Shown here piece by piece: positions 20,005 to 30,232 of a DNA stretch of 51,916 nucleotides. The position numbers and the translations under genes were made by a program. The stretch comes from Citromicrobium sp. Its GTDB lineage: Bacteria; Pseudomonadota; Alphaproteobacteria; Sphingomonadales; Sphingomonadaceae. The notes beneath the pieces were generated by a model. That model saw nothing but the letters and a program-made list of their open reading frames with translations. It ran no database searches and was not told the DNA's origin. The stretch spans positions 1 to 51,916 of the forward strand of contig PBYQ01000017.1 of NCBI GenBank assembly GCA_002729695.1, given 5' to 3'. Every line of letters begins with the position of its first letter. Within the stretch, counting starts at the first letter, position 1.

Positions 20005-20508
20005 TCAGTTGTCCGAAGTGACGACCGTGACCGGAGCGCTCTCTTCCTCCGCATCCCCTTCGGACGCAGGCTCGCTCTCGTCGGCGTAATTCTCGAAAAC
20101 CGCGCTCATCATCTCGGGCGAGTTGATGTTGTAGCCGATCAGCTTGAGCGAATCCCCCGATCCGCGGAACATGAAAGTCTCGAACCCCTTTCCGCGTTCG
20201 AAGGTGGTTTCCATCTGCAGCGTGGTGAAGGTGCCTTGCGTATTGGTGTTCACCCTCACCCCCACCTGCGAGGTTTCCCCCGCATCGCCGAGGCTCTTGT
20301 GGATCGTGCCCAGCAACCGGGCGAAGTCCCCTTGCGACGTCGCCTCCCGAAATTCGGCGCCCGCGTTGGTCCAGATCGCCTTTTCGTTTCCGGCGTTGAG
20401 CCGCTCGTGGAACAGGTCCACCTGTTCGCGTGCACCCTCTGCTTGCGCCACAGGATTGCATGCCGCCAGCATCGTCGCCGCCAGCGCCAGCATCATCCGC
20501 TTCATCAT
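20005..20508 (-). CDS. Hypothetical lipoprotein, DUF4019-like
   Basis: A 167-residue protein starting MMKRMMLALAATML with a lipobox LAAC (Cys about residue 17). The mature domain (AREQVDLFHERLNAG, WTNAGAEFREATS, then beta strands ending SLKLIGYNINS) resembles DUF4019-type small alpha+beta domains. The C-terminus is an acidic disordered tail. Function is unknown. The frame is open to 20664, but that would overlap trpF on the other strand, and the lipobox fixes the start at 20508 or 20505. It is convergent with pyrF and divergent from trpF. Confidence 0.78.
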   Translation of the reverse strand: MMKRMMLALAATMLAACNPVAQAEGAREQVDLFHERLNAGNEKAIWTNAGAEFREATSQGDFARLLGTIHKSLGDAGETSQVGVRVNTNTQGTFTTLQMETTFERGKGFETFMFRGSGDSLKLIGYNINSPEMMSAVFENYADESEPASEGDAEEESAPVTVVTSDN

Positions 20509-20587
20509 CGCCCGTCCCCCCAAGGAATGAAAATCGGGGATCAGACTAGCATTGGCGTCCCACAGGCCAAGCGATAAGAGGCGCGCC

Positions 20588-21229
20588 ATGACCCAGATCA
20601 AGATTTGCGGGATCTCGACGCCCGAAACCGTCGATGCGGCGGTCGATGCCGGAGCGACCCACATCGGCTTCGTCCATCACGAGCCAAGCCCGCGCCACGT
20701 CTCGCTCGAGAACGCTGCAAAACTGCGTGCGCGCGTTCCGGCGCAAACGAAGGTGGTGCTGCTGACGGTGGCGTTGCAGCCTGCCGAGATGGAACATGCT
20801 TACCGCACGGTGCGGCCCGACATCATCCAGTTCCACGGCGGCGAGACCGTCCAGTGGATGGCGATGGTGCGCAAGCTGCTCGGCGTGGAAACGTGGCGCG
20901 CGGTGGGTCTGCAGGAGAAGGCGACGCTGGACCGGTCGCGCAAGTTCGTCGGCAAGGTCGACCGGGTGCTGTTCGATGCCCCTGCCAAGGCGCTGCCCGG
21001 TGGCAATGGCGTGACCTTCCAGTGGAGTATCCTCGACGGCTACGACCACCCGATGCCCTGGGCACTGGCGGGCGGCCTGACGCCGGACAACGTGGCCGAG
21101 GCGATCGCCACGACCGGCGCGCCGCTGGTCGACACCTCGAGCGGGGTGGAAAGCGCGCCCGGTGTGAAGGATACAGCGCTGATCCGCGCCTTTTGCGACG
21201 CGGTGCGCAGCGCCGGCCAGGAAAACTGA
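20588..21229 (+). CDS. trpF: Phosphoribosylanthranilate isomerase
   Basis: Converts N-(5'-phosphoribosyl)anthranilate to CdRP in tryptophan synthesis. The 213-residue barrel has the N-terminal KICGIST motif with the catalytic Cys, the central DIIQFHGGE, LFDAPAK with the catalytic Asp region, LAGGLTPDNVAEA and the VDTSSGVES phosphate site. ATG 20588 has AAGAGG upstream. It starts the trpF-trpB-trpA-accD-folC series, but trpB is separated from it by an opposing outer-membrane gene. Confidence 0.96.
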   Translation: MTQIKICGISTPETVDAAVDAGATHIGFVHHEPSPRHVSLENAAKLRARVPAQTKVVLLTVALQPAEMEHAYRTVRPDIIQFHGGETVQWMAMVRKLLGVETWRAVGLQEKATLDRSRKFVGKVDRVLFDAPAKALPGGNGVTFQWSILDGYDHPMPWALAGGLTPDNVAEAIATTGAPLVDTSSGVESAPGVKDTALIRAFCDAVRSAGQEN

Positions 21230-21230
21230 G

Positions 21231-21276
21231 GCGCGACCGGGGCTGGCGGGAATCCGCCTAGACCCCGACCGCGCGC
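21231..21276. terminator. Long interrupted hairpin between trpF and the barrel gene
   Basis: CGACCGGGG-CT-GGCGG, loop GAAT, CCGCC-TAGA-CCCCG with outer GCGCG/CGCGC forms a long stem with small internal loops between two convergent genes. There is no T run; it may stop transcription from both sides. Confidence 0.5.
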
Positions 21277-21281
21277 GTCAG

Positions 21282-21746
21282 TCAGAAGAACGTGCCGATG
21301 CCGATGGTGACGGCGTTGGCCTCGTGATGATCGACGAACACGTGGCGGTATTCGGTGGCGATATAGGTGCCGCTGTGGCCCAGATGATGCTCGTAGCCCA
21401 GGCCGAGGTGCGGCCCGTCGCCGTGGTGCGTGAAGGTGTATCCGCCAGCCAGGAAGACGCTGCCCTTGCCGCTCACACTGGTGCCTAGGCGACCGGTGAG
21501 AGCGAGTTCCACATAGGTGTCTTCGGCGAGGATCTTCTCTCCCGAAACTTCGCCGCCCAGGAAGACGTGGTCGCCAAGGCCGAAATCGTAACCCGTCGCG
21601 ATACCGAGAACCGGGTCGGTATGCCCATCCGACCAGGCGACTCCGCCGCGCAGCTGGGCACGCGGACCGCCCGCCGCTTCCTCGGCGAGCGCGGGAGCCG
21701 CCGGCAGGGCGATCAGGAGGGCGGAAAGCAGAACTGGTTTGAACAT
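21282..21746 (-). CDS. Small outer-membrane beta-barrel protein
   Basis: A 154-residue protein with a signal peptide (MFKPVLLSALLIALPAAPALA). The mature part alternates polar and non-polar residues in about eight strands, is Gly- and His-rich (YTFTHHGDGPHLGLGYEHHLG), and ends in an aromatic residue (GIGTFF), as expected of a small outer-membrane barrel of the opacity/OmpA-like type. Function is unknown. ATG 21746 is preferred; the in-frame start at 21812 lies far ahead of the signal peptide. It is convergent with trpF and sits between trpF and trpB. Confidence 0.8.
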   Translation of the reverse strand: MFKPVLLSALLIALPAAPALAEEAAGGPRAQLRGGVAWSDGHTDPVLGIATGYDFGLGDHVFLGGEVSGEKILAEDTYVELALTGRLGTSVSGKGSVFLAGGYTFTHHGDGPHLGLGYEHHLGHSGTYIATEYRHVFVDHHEANAVTIGIGTFF

Positions 21747-21910
21747 TGGTATATCCCGACAAGGGGGCGGCGCGCTCTGTCGAGGGCGGGCCCGATTGCA
21801 GAAGACTTCCATTATAGAGCGCCCGGCAGCCCCGTTTCCGCTTGGCCAGGGTTTTTGATGAGTGCGCCGGATGGCCCCGGGGGCCCCTTGGCCCCTCTTG
21901 ACCCGCGCGC

Positions 21911-22014
21911 GCCGAGCTTGTCGGAACGCGTGACGGCCGATAGGCCTTTTGCGATTCTCCCCCCGAGCCGCGTCCGGAGCACGATGAATGCTCCGGCAGG
22001 CTCAGCACGAACGG
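21911..22014. repeat. Degenerate inverted repeat pair upstream of trpB
   Basis: GCCGAGCTTGTCGGAACG (21911-21928) and, in the opposite orientation, TGCTCCGGCAGGCTCAGCAC (about 21989-22008) match at most positions when one is reverse-complemented. The unit resembles the GTGCTGAGC..GTCGA type repeat common in sphingomonads, from memory. It fills much of the 275-base gap before trpB. Confidence 0.45.
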
Positions 22015-22021
22015 ATTTGCT

Positions 22022-23235
<1,214 letters not shown>

Positions 23236-23239
<4 letters not shown>

Positions 23240-23475
23240 GACGACTCTTTGTCCGAGCTTTATTTCAGGCAGTTTTCTGGACTGCGTGGATGTTCGGATG
23301 CTTCACCTTGCTAAACTGGGTCGGCCTCGGGAATTTCACGCTTGGTTCCCTGCCTTTCTGGATCGGCTTGGTGGCAGCAATGACGGTCGTGACTATGATC
23401 ACAATCCCATTGGACAAGCGTTATGCAAAGCGCCGCGACCGCGCGAAGCGTATGAAAGAACGTAATTTCCAATGA
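23236..23475 (+). CDS. Small hypothetical membrane protein coupled to trpB
   Basis: A 79-residue reading frame beginning TTG at 23236, overlapping the trpB stop (TTTGA). It has two hydrophobic helices ([18 protein letters not shown] and [19 protein letters not shown]) and a strongly basic tail ([16 protein letters not shown]), giving a helical hairpin with the basic end inside. An ATG at 23290 would give a shorter form. I do not recognise a family. The DNA is less GC-rich than trpB beside it. It is followed at once by palindromic repeats and the DUF559 gene. Confidence 0.6.
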
Positions 23476-23511
23476 TCCGCCGGGCATCAGCCTCGGCGAA
23501 GCCTCAAAAGC

Positions 23512-23546
23512 CATCTCCCCTTCAGGGGAGAGGGTTGGGAGAGGGG
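23512..23546 (+). repeat. Palindromic repeat R2 at the 5' end of the DUF559 gene
   Basis: The hairpin TCTCCCC-TTCA-GGGGAGA is followed by GGGTTGGGAGAGGGG. The same layout, hairpin then GTTGGGAGAGGGG, is seen at 23954-23992 and, inverted, at 23896-23935. The purine-rich end lies where a ribosome binding site for the TTG start at 23549 would be. Confidence 0.8.
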
Positions 23547-23548
23547 CC

Positions 23549-23938
23549 TTGCGCGACGCCGAACTGACCCGCCGGGCCCGCGACATGCGCAAGGTCATGA
23601 CCGAGCCGGAGACGCGACTGTGGCTCGAACTGCGGGCAGGACGTTTTCACGGGATCAAGTTTCGGCGGCAGAAGGTGATCGGGCGACACATCGCCGATTT
23701 CGCTTCGAACGACCCGAAACTGGTCATCGAGCTGGATGGCGATACGCATGCTACACATTCAGAATACGACGCAGAGCATACACGCTATCTGGAAGCGCAA
23801 GGATATCGCGTTGCCCGCTTCAGCAATGCAGAGGTGATCGAGAACATGGCCGGCGTTTTGCAACGGCTTGGCGAGATGGTCGAAACGCTGCGCCATGCCC
23901 CTCCCCCAACCCCCTCCCCTGAAGGTGAGGGGGCTTGA
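23549..23938 (+). CDS. DUF559 (Vsr-like) endonuclease-domain protein
   Basis: A 129-residue protein of the DUF559 family, a PD-(D/E)XK nuclease-like fold related to Vsr. The pattern EPETRLWLELRAGRFHGIKF, RRQKVIGRHIADF and LVIELDGDTH, then YRVARFSNAEVIENM, matches the family; Asp in ADF and the ExD in VIELDG are the likely active-site acids. The start is TTG at 23549; ATG at 23585 would lose the conserved RRARD segment. The gene begins right after repeat R2 and its last dozen residues (PPPTPSPEGEGA) are encoded by repeat R3. Cellular role of DUF559 proteins is not established. Confidence 0.88.
   Translation: MRDAELTRRARDMRKVMTEPETRLWLELRAGRFHGIKFRRQKVIGRHIADFASNDPKLVIELDGDTHATHSEYDAEHTRYLEAQGYRVARFSNAEVIENMAGVLQRLGEMVETLRHAPPPTPSPEGEGA
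23896..23935 (-). repeat. Palindromic repeat R3, inverted, inside the DUF559 3' end
   Basis: CCCCTCCCCCAACCCCC followed by a hairpin (CCCCCTCCCC, loop TGAA, GGTGAGGGGG, one mismatch). It is the reverse orientation of R2 and encodes the end of the DUF559 protein. Confidence 0.8.
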
Positions 23939-23953
23939 ATCGCCACACCGAAT

Positions 23954-23992
23954 AGCCCTCTCCCCGCTCGGGGAGAGGGTTGGGAGAGGGGC
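23954..23992 (+). repeat. Palindromic repeat R4
   Basis: CCCTCTCCCC-GCTC-GGGGAGAGGG followed by TTGGGAGAGGGG, same orientation as R2. It lies 16 bases past the DUF559 stop. Confidence 0.8.
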
Positions 23993-24155
23993 AGGACCGA
24001 CTGTCCTACACCCCGCCCCTCAGGCATAATCGCGCCATGAGCCCTCACGCACCCTTTCCCATCCTGCCGTTCTTTGCCATGCGCATCGCCGACCCGTTTT
24101 TCTCCCCGGGGACACTGTGTCAGGTGTGTCAGCGTTCAGCTCCAAAGGACCGCAG

Positions 24156-24956
24156 GTGAACAACACGAACCGAATCGCAAGGGCCTTTGCCAAGCCGCAC
24201 CCCGCGCTCGTCTGCTTCGTCACCGCAGGCGATGGCGACACCGCGGCCAATCTCGATGCGCTGGTCGAAGGCGGGGCGGATGTGATTGAGCTGGGTATGC
24301 CCTTCACCGATCCGATGGCGGACGGGCCCGCGATCCAGGCGGCGAACATCCGCGCATTGAAGGCAGGCACCACCACCGCCGACGTGCTGACGATCGCCAA
24401 CGAGTTCCGCGAGCGTCACCCCGACGTGCCGCTGGTGCTGATGGGCTATGCCAACCCGATGGTCCGGCGCGGGCCTGAATGGTTTGCGCAAGAGGCAGCA
24501 GGCGCAGGGGTCGACGGGGTGATCTGCGTCGATATTCCGCCGGAAGAGGACTCCGCGCTCGGCCCGGCATTGCGCGAACAGGGCATCGCGCCGATCCGTC
24601 TCGCCACGCCGACCACCGACGATTTCCGCCTGCCGACCGTGATCGAGGGGAGCGAAGGCTTCCTCTACTACGTGTCTGTCGCGGGGATCACCGGCAAGCA
24701 GAGCGCCGCGCAGGACAGCATCGATGCGGCGGTGAAGCGCCTAAAGGCCGCGACCGACCTGCCCGTGGCGGTCGGCTTCGGCGTGCGCACGCCCGAGCAG
24801 GCCGGGGCGATCGCGAAGGTTGCCGATGGCGTGGTGGTCGGCTCGGCGCTGGTCGATCTGGTCGCCGAACATGGCGCGGATGCACCCGCGCACCTGCGCG
24901 ATCTCACCGCAAGGCTTGCCAAGGCGGTCCATTCTGCGGAAAGGGCTGCGGCATGA
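24156..24956 (+). CDS. trpA: Tryptophan synthase alpha chain
   Basis: Cleaves indole-3-glycerol phosphate to indole and G3P; partner of TrpB. The 266-residue barrel has the catalytic [39 protein letters not shown] and [11 protein letters not shown]. The start chosen is GTG 24156 with AAAGGA seven bases upstream; GTG 24117 is in frame but lacks such a site. The 220 bases between the DUF559 gene and this start contain repeat R4 and no other clear signal. The TGA overlaps the accD ATG. Confidence 0.96.
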   Translation: MNNTNRIARAFAKPHPALVCFVTAGDGDTAANLDALVEGGADVIELGMPFTDPMADGPAIQAANIRALKAGTTTADVLTIANEFRERHPDVPLVLMGYANPMVRRGPEWFAQEAAGAGVDGVICVDIPPEEDSALGPALREQGIAPIRLATPTTDDFRLPTVIEGSEGFLYYVSVAGITGKQSAAQDSIDAAVKRLKAATDLPVAVGFGVRTPEQAGAIAKVADGVVVGSALVDLVAEHGADAPAHLRDLTARLAKAVHSAERAAA

Positions 24957-25804
24957 GCTGGTTCAATCGCGTCCGCAATTCGCTGCCCTTCGTTGCCAAC
25001 AAGCGCTCGACCGATGAGACGCTGTGGATCAAGTGCAAGGGTTGTGGCGAGATGATCTTCGCCAGCGACTATGCCGACAACCTCTACGTCTGCCCCCGTT
25101 GCGAGCATCATGGCAGGATCGGTGCCGACACGCGCATCGCGATGCTGATGGACGAAGGCTTCGAGCTGCTGCCGCAGCCCGAGGTCAAGGAAGACCCGCT
25201 CAAGTTCCGCGACTCCAAGCGCTATACCGACCGGCTGAAGCAGGCGCGTGCGGCCAATCCACACCGCGATGCCTTCACCGTGGCGAGTGGCGAAATCGAC
25301 GGCCAGCCCGCGGTGATGGGTGTGCAGGACTTCCACTTCATGGGCGGATCGATGGGCATGGCGGTGGGCCAGGCCTTCTGCGACGGCGCGGAAGAGGCGC
25401 TGAAGCGGCGCTGCGGCTATATCGTCGTCACCGCGGCGGGCGGCGCGCGGATGCAAGAGGGCATTCTCAGCCTGATGCAGATGCCCAAGGCGACCGTGAT
25501 GGTGCGCAAGCTGCGCCAGTCAGGCCTGCCCTACATCGTGCTGCTGACCGATCCGACCACCGGCGGCGTCACCGCGAGCTATGCGATGCTGGGCGATGTG
25601 CAGATCGCCGAACCGGGCGCGCTGATCGGCTTTGCGGGCCAGCGCGTGATCCAAGAGACGATCCGAGAACAGCTGCCCGAAGGCTTCCAGCGCGCAGAAT
25701 ACCTGCACGAACACGGCATGGTCGACCGCGTGGTACGGCGCCACGACCTGAAGGCAGAGCTGGCCATGATGCTGCGCTACATGCGCGGCAAAGCGGCGGC
25801 GTAA
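24953..25804 (+). CDS. accD: Acetyl-CoA carboxylase carboxyltransferase subunit beta
   Basis: Beta half of the carboxyltransferase that makes malonyl-CoA for fatty acid synthesis. The 283-residue product has the N-terminal zinc ribbon with Cys28, Cys31, Cys47 and Cys50 (CKGC and CPRC), and the crotonase-like domain with [21 protein letters not shown] and [17 protein letters not shown]. The ATG overlaps the trpA stop. It is followed by repeat pair R5 and folC, a pair of genes that are neighbours in many bacteria. Confidence 0.97.
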   Translation: MSWFNRVRNSLPFVANKRSTDETLWIKCKGCGEMIFASDYADNLYVCPRCEHHGRIGADTRIAMLMDEGFELLPQPEVKEDPLKFRDSKRYTDRLKQARAANPHRDAFTVASGEIDGQPAVMGVQDFHFMGGSMGMAVGQAFCDGAEEALKRRCGYIVVTAAGGARMQEGILSLMQMPKATVMVRKLRQSGLPYIVLLTDPTTGGVTASYAMLGDVQIAEPGALIGFAGQRVIQETIREQLPEGFQRAEYLHEHGMVDRVVRRHDLKAELAMMLRYMRGKAAA

Positions 25805-25812
25805 GGAACATC

Positions 25813-25900
25813 TTCCCCTCCCCTTCAGGGGAGGGGATCGAGGGGTGGGGAAGCGGCGGCGCACAGGTCCCTCCTCCCCAACCTTCCCTGAAGAGGCGGC
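25813..25900 (+). repeat. Palindromic repeat pair R5 between accD and folC
   Basis: CCCCTCCCC-TTCA-GGGGAGGGG with the trailing GAGGGGTGGGG (25815-25850) is followed 18 bases on by an inverted copy, CCTCCTCCCCAACC and TTCCCTGAAG (25869-25890). The order is the same as R1 and R2/R3: forward copy, then inverted copy. Confidence 0.75.
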
Positions 25901-25909
25901 GGCTTTAGA

Positions 25910-27205
<1,296 letters not shown>

Positions 27206-27212
27206 GGCGGAA

Positions 27213-28949
27213 CTACTCTGCGGCGATCTGCGGGTCCGGCTGGACCACGCCGCTCTTTGCACCGGCCCGCGTTTCGCGAATCCATTCGAAGACGCACAGC
27301 ACAACCGCGACAATCCCGATCAGCGCGGTGAAGATGAAGACGTAGTGGTATCCCTTCACTTCGATCATCTCACCCAGCGCCCCGCGCCCGAGCGTACCGA
27401 CCAGCAGTGTTAACGAGGCGAGCAGAGCGTATTGAACCGCAGCGTACTTCTTAGCCACGATGCTGGAAAGCCAGGCAATATACGCCGCGCCCGCAATGCC
27501 GATGGCAAGGTTTTCCCAGAAGATCGTGAAGGTCAGCCGCGGCAGCCCCTCGCCACCAAAGGGAGCCATCCACCCGATCAGCGCGCTGAAGCCGATCGCA
27601 TCGCTTGCCGCCTGCATCGCCGGCCCGCCGACCGCCAGATCGGCGTAGAGCAGGTTGGTCGCCGCAGCGAGCGCCGCGCCGAGCGTCAGCGTGAACATGC
27701 GGCCGAAGACTGTGATGATCCAGCCGCCCAGCGCGAGACCGAAGATGATCGCGAACACGCCGAAGAACTTGGAGGCGAAGGCAACCTCGTCCCCCGTGTA
27801 GCCCAGTTCGCCGAGATAGAAGGGGTACGCGAACACGCCCCAGATCGAATCGCAGATGCGGTAGGTCAAAACGATAGCCAGGATCAGCACCAGCGACCAG
27901 CCGAGCCTGCCGACGAACTCGACCAGCGGCAGCACCAGCGCGCGGTAGAGGTGGTCCGTGAACTTGACCGTATGCCCCGCACCCACGCCGGGCGCGGCAT
28001 GGATGACGTTGCGGCCCTCGCGCTTCTGCCTGGCCACCCAGGCCGCGATGAAGGCCGGCAGCACCACCGTCGCGAGCACGATCAGCGGGCCGTATGTCGT
28101 CGTGAACAGCGTCACGTCGGGTCGTGTCTCGGGCGTTGCGGTCATCGAACGGACCATGAAGCCCACGACCGTGATGATCGCCCAGCCCCACAGCACGCCG
28201 ACTGCGATCAGCGCGCGGGTGCGCACCTTCTCGGTCACCTCACCCGCATTGTAGAGCTCCGCCACTTCGTCGGCGTTGGCGGCTGCAGTTGCCGCCGTGT
28301 CGTCGGAAACGGTGGCGTCGGGCGCGAACAGGCTCGCGATCCCGATGCCGAGCATGATCGCCCCCATGATCAGATAGGTCTGCGGCCACCCGATACGCTC
28401 GGCGATAATCAGGCCGAATGCACCGCCGACCAGCGCAGCGAGGCGAAAACCCATTTGCGTGATGGTCGACAGGATATCGAGCGTCGCCTCCTCGTCGGCA
28501 ACATCGATACGCCATGCGTTGATCGCGATATCCTGTGTAGCGCTGGCAAACGCGCCAACGGCGGCCAGCAGACTGAACCAGCCGAGCGCGTTCTTCGGGT
28601 CGAGGAAGCTCATGACAAGCAGCGCGATGCCGACGATCAGCTGCATCGGCGCGATCCATTGCTTGCGCTTGCCCAACTTGCTCAGGCCAGGGATATCCAC
28701 CTTGTCGAGCAGCGGAGACCACAGGAACTGGAAGGCATAGGCAAGGCCGACGAGGCTGAAGACGCCCATCGTCTCCAGGTCGACCTCGGCTTCGCTCAAC
28801 CAGGCATAGAGCGTGCCGAGAAACAGCGCGGGCGGCAGCCCCTGGGCGAACCCGAACAGCGCCATGAAACCGCTCTTCCGATTCCGCAGAGAGCGCAGGA
28901 CAGTACGCCAGCCCGGCTTTTTCTTCTTGTCGGCTTGTGCATCGCCCAT
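27213..28949 (-). CDS. AmpG-like MFS transporter
   Basis: A 578-residue membrane protein with about 14 hydrophobic segments. The N-terminal half (FMALFGFAQGLPPALFLGTLYAWL, WSPLLDKVDIP, GAFASATQDIAINAWRIDV) is typical of AmpG muropeptide permeases, which import anhydromuropeptides for cell-wall recycling. A long soluble loop at about 215-250 (DDTAATAAANADEVAELYN) and an extra basic loop near 325-350 make it longer than E. coli AmpG. No ampD or other recycling gene is adjacent, so substrate is inferred from the family. It converges with folC. Confidence 0.86.
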   Translation of the reverse strand: MGDAQADKKKKPGWRTVLRSLRNRKSGFMALFGFAQGLPPALFLGTLYAWLSEAEVDLETMGVFSLVGLAYAFQFLWSPLLDKVDIPGLSKLGKRKQWIAPMQLIVGIALLVMSFLDPKNALGWFSLLAAVGAFASATQDIAINAWRIDVADEEATLDILSTITQMGFRLAALVGGAFGLIIAERIGWPQTYLIMGAIMLGIGIASLFAPDATVSDDTAATAAANADEVAELYNAGEVTEKVRTRALIAVGVLWGWAIITVVGFMVRSMTATPETRPDVTLFTTTYGPLIVLATVVLPAFIAAWVARQKREGRNVIHAAPGVGAGHTVKFTDHLYRALVLPLVEFVGRLGWSLVLILAIVLTYRICDSIWGVFAYPFYLGELGYTGDEVAFASKFFGVFAIIFGLALGGWIITVFGRMFTLTLGAALAAATNLLYADLAVGGPAMQAASDAIGFSALIGWMAPFGGEGLPRLTFTIFWENLAIGIAGAAYIAWLSSIVAKKYAAVQYALLASLTLLVGTLGRGALGEMIEVKGYHYVFIFTALIGIVAVVLCVFEWIRETRAGAKSGVVQPDPQIAAE

Positions 28950-29206
28950 CGAACACCCCTCCTCGTTGCCAGCGCTTCCTAGCTTGCCAACTCCCCCTTC
29001 GCATAGCCCCCTGACGCAGGGTTGAACGGACCCGCCTCATCCGAAAATAAGTGTTCGGGTCCGAAGCCACGTTTTCGCGGTTGCAGGATTCATTTGGAAA
29101 TTACTTTTTATTGTAAATCAAAATATTGTGGGGCTGCGCGCTAATTTCAGGCAACAAACTAATCTGCCTGTGCTAGAGAGAGGGGGTTGATCGGGGAACG
29201 CCTGCA
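28950..29206. other. Intergenic region with an AT-rich island
   Basis: Between the divergent AmpG-like gene and the small zinc-binding gene. About 29090-29160 is strikingly AT-rich (TTACTTTTTATTGTAAATC, CAAAATATTGTGG) in a GC-rich genome. It probably contains a promoter or a bending protein site; I cannot assign exact hexamers. Confidence 0.5.
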
Positions 29207-29455
29207 ATGTTGCGTGGAATCGTCTGCAAAGTGCGCGGACACGTGGTCAATCGACACCGGGTCTGGCACGATGATCTCAACTTCCGCACTACTTGCGAGT
29301 GTTGCGGGGCAGCACTTCTTCGCACCGGTGAAGGGTGGCGCATTTTCGATAACGAGAATGACACTCACATCGATCGTCGGCCGCATCCGAACTTCGAGCG
29401 CGCTAAGTCGAACAGGATGAAGCGCAAGGTTGGTGGAACCCGGCGACCGCGCTAA
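29207..29455 (+). CDS. Small basic protein with zinc-ribbon-like cysteines
   Basis: An 82-residue protein whose N-terminal half has a metal-site pattern, Cys7-x4-His12 then CECC (Cys30, Cys33) in FRTTCECCGAALLR, and whose C-terminal half is strongly basic (NFERAKSNRMKRKVGGTRRPR). I recognise no named family. It has a credible ATG at 29207, spans its gap completely and ends nine bases before the pseudouridine synthase start, so it may be the first gene of that operon. Nucleic-acid binding is an inference from the zinc site and charge. Confidence 0.68.
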   Translation: MLRGIVCKVRGHVVNRHRVWHDDLNFRTTCECCGAALLRTGEGWRIFDNENDTHIDRRPHPNFERAKSNRMKRKVGGTRRPR

Positions 29456-29464
29456 GCGGACCGT

Positions 29465-30232
29465 ATGAATACGACAAATAACGACGACCGGAGCGGCGAT
29501 CGCATCGCCAAACTGCTGGCTCGCGCCGGTGTCGCCAGCCGCCGCGAAGTGGAGCGGATGATTGCCGACCGCCGCATCGCGATCGACGGGAAGGTGGTCG
29601 AAACTCCCGCCACCCTTCTCGAAACACTCCGAGGGGTCACGGTCGACGGGAAGCCGGTCGCCAAACCGGAGCCGACGCGGCTGTTCGCATTCCACAAGCC
29701 GACTGGCCTCATCACCGCTGAACGCGATCCGCGCGGTCGCCCCACCATCTACGATGCGCTGCGCAACGCCTTGCCCAAGGACGCGCCCCGGGTGATGCCG
29801 ATCGGCCGCCTCGACTTCAACACCGAGGGGTTGCTACTGCTAACCAATGATGGCGGCTTCAAACGCCTCCTTGAGCTGCCTGCCAATGCGGTCGAGCGCA
29901 CCTATCGCGCCCGGGCCCACGGCGAAGTCTCGCAGGCCCAGCTCGAATCGCTGATCGAAGGCGTCACCATAGATGGCGTCCACTACGGGCGCATCGACGC
30001 CAATCTGGAGCGGCGCACCGGTGCCAACCAGTGGATCGAGCTGACCATCACCGAAGGCAAGAACCGCGAAGTGCGCCGCGTGCTCGAACATCTGGGACTC
30101 AAGGTAAACCGCCTGATGCGGACGTCCTTCGGTCCGGTTTCGCTGGGCGATCTACCGCGCGGGCAGGTGATCGAGGTCAGGAAGCACGATATCGGCAAGT
30201 TCCGCTCTGCGGTCAAACAGGGGCGCGACTGA
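29465..30232 (+). CDS. rluB: RsuA/RluB-family rRNA pseudouridine synthase
   Basis: Isomerises a uridine in rRNA. The 255-residue protein has an N-terminal S4 domain (RIAKLLARAGVASRREVERM) and a catalytic domain with FHKPTGLIT, the Asp-containing GRLDFNTEGLLLLTNDG and the late EGKNREVRRVLEHLG. It matches the RluB/RluE branch (23S rRNA) rather than the shorter RsuA, but exact target position cannot be set from sequence. Its TGA overlaps the rsmD ATG, so two ribosome RNA-modification genes are coupled. Confidence 0.93.
   Translation: MNTTNNDDRSGDRIAKLLARAGVASRREVERMIADRRIAIDGKVVETPATLLETLRGVTVDGKPVAKPEPTRLFAFHKPTGLITAERDPRGRPTIYDALRNALPKDAPRVMPIGRLDFNTEGLLLLTNDGGFKRLLELPANAVERTYRARAHGEVSQAQLESLIEGVTIDGVHYGRIDANLERRTGANQWIELTITEGKNREVRRVLEHLGLKVNRLMRTSFGPVSLGDLPRGQVIEVRKHDIGKFRSAVKQGRD

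Noticed and set aside
23512..23992. CRISPR-like array from the repeated CCCTCTCCCC units
   Set aside because: Copies alternate in orientation, vary in sequence, have no regular spacers, and no cas genes are near.
24000..24155. Possible trp attenuator ahead of trpA
   Set aside because: No tryptophan codons and no alternative terminator/antiterminator hairpins with a T run.
27432..28982. 516-codon plus-strand frame across the AmpG-like gene
   Set aside because: Arg/Gln/Glu/His-rich shadow of membrane-protein codons on the other strand.
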